In this document: one piece after another, positions 63,257-64,000 of the stretch
How the letters are laid out: each line of letters starts with the position of its first letter
Numbering within the stretch: position 1 is the stretch's first letter
Assembly (NCBI RefSeq): GCF_000372725.1
Contig: NW_005195085.1
Location: 61,636 to 125,635, forward strand
Source: Emiliania huxleyi CCMP1516
Taxonomy: Eukaryota > Haptophyta > Isochrysidales > Noelaerhabdaceae
Reading direction: 5' to 3'
DNA: 64,000 nt
Made by a program: the position numbers and the translations under genes
Notes under the pieces: generated by a model
Told to the model about the DNA's origin: nothing
Databases searched by the model: none
Seen by the model: the letters and a program-made list of their open reading frames with translations, nothing else

Positions 63257-64000
63257 CGGGGACGGGGGCGGCGGGCAGCGGAGGGTGGGGGTGGTGGGGT
63301 GGGGTGGGGGTGGGGGGGGGAGGAGCCGCCGGGCGGGTAAGAGGGGTTTGTCCTGGTAGGGGAGGGGGGATAGGGGGGGGGGGCAGCGGAGGGGAAATGG
63401 GGTGACAGGTGTGTGTGCGTGGCGGAGCTCTGGAGGATTTGGCGGCGGGCCGCGGCGGCTGGGCCTGCGCCGCGGCCCCGCGGGCGAGGGCGGGCAGGCG
63501 GGTACCGCAGAGAGCGCCGGGGGCGGTAGTGAGTGAGGAGGCACATGGAGGAGGCGGCCTTGTGGCCGCGAGGCACAGCAAACGGGGAGCGATCACACTG
63601 GGGCGCCCCAGCGGCCAGTATTATCGTCGCGAACACGCAATCCTCGGGTCCGTGAACGTGTGTCGTGTGATGTATGTTATTGGTGTGCGCCGCGTCGTGA
63701 ACCCGCTACCCGGTCCCGAACTTTGGAGGAGTTCTATAAGGAGATGTCATGAACACGCACCAGCCACCACGGCACCAGGCCGCCAGGCCACGCGCCAGCT
63801 GGCGCGCAGCTCCGCTCTCTCTGTCTCTCCCGGCACGGCCACGGGGGGGGGTCCGGTGGGCTCCGCTGTGCGTAGAGGCCTGAGCCACCGCTCTCGGTCT
63901 CGCGTGTGTCCGTGTGTGCGGAGTCTGGAGGAGTGCTGTGCGGGGGTGTGTGGTCTGTGAAGACGCCGCACCCGCGGCGAACGCGCCGTCCGCGACCCCC
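63257..64000. other. No recognised gene
   Basis: G-rich tracts (63280-63400) directly follow the stop codon and may act in 3'-end formation or structure. A plus-strand frame (63409-63960) lacks any recognisable motif. Confidence 0.45.

Noticed and set aside
63409..63960. 183-codon plus-strand frame as a gene
   Set aside because: Starts from a non-ATG codon region, no motif, GC-driven open frame.

Overview
The window looks like nuclear DNA of a haptophyte alga of the Emiliania/Gephyrocapsa kind. This is inferred from very high GC, TTAGGG-type telomeric repeats, genes cut by many 64-90 bp introns (about half with GC-AG instead of GT-AG ends), N-termini that look like plastid-import signals, abundant proline/serine-rich secreted proteins and dense low-complexity repeats. 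No database search was possible; family names rest on motifs read by eye. There is one assembly gap (28035-28352, Ns).

Layout: 1-0.65 kb, RNase H fragment broken by a small insertion; 1.4-3.3, F-box/RCC1-repeat protein (-); 4.8-7.1, double-FHA protein (+); 7.1-16, mainly dispersed repeats, minisatellites and a 1.33-kb inverted-repeat element, with a membrane protein, a TPR protein and hypotheticals; 16.1-17.8, threonine-synthase-like enzyme (+); 19.8-25.75, a nearly intact 5.95-kb DNA transposon with ~120-bp terminal inverted repeats; 26.7-28.9, secreted lytic polysaccharide monooxygenase-like protein that appears fused to a cupredoxin (+); 31.0-31.6, hypothetical; 32.5-32.75, interstitial telomeric array; 33.4-37.8, a probable long bZIP-type transcription-factor gene (-); 39.1-39.5, RCC1 relic; 40.4-43.3, TRF4/PAPD5-like poly(A) polymerase (+); 43.7-44.6, truncated S9 peptidase relic; 46.2-47.4, GGQ release-factor-like protein (-); 48.3-49.0, coiled-coil; 49.8-50.9, WW-domain protein (+); 52.6-54.8, auxin-efflux-carrier-like transporter (-); 55.1-56.4, glycosyltransferase-like (-); 57.0-57.9, membrane protein (+); 58.3-58.7, secreted protein (-); 59.6-60.8, FAM210/DUF1279-like plastid membrane protein (-); 61.1-62.3, hypothetical (-); 62.6-63.3, single-exon conserved protein (+). 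The genes are housekeeping or secreted functions with no operon-like logic.

The most striking signal is how the introns are built. In gene after gene a short intron begins with a copy (8-35 bp) of the sequence that begins the next exon, so the intron plus one copy looks like an insertion or tandem duplication inside a formerly continuous exon. The intron interiors are short simple-repeat motifs shared between unrelated genes. In the threonine-synthase gene the same exon border is present three times in a row. This looks like recent, repeated intron gain by introner-like insertion or templated duplication, with GC or GT donors supplied by the duplicated exon sequence.
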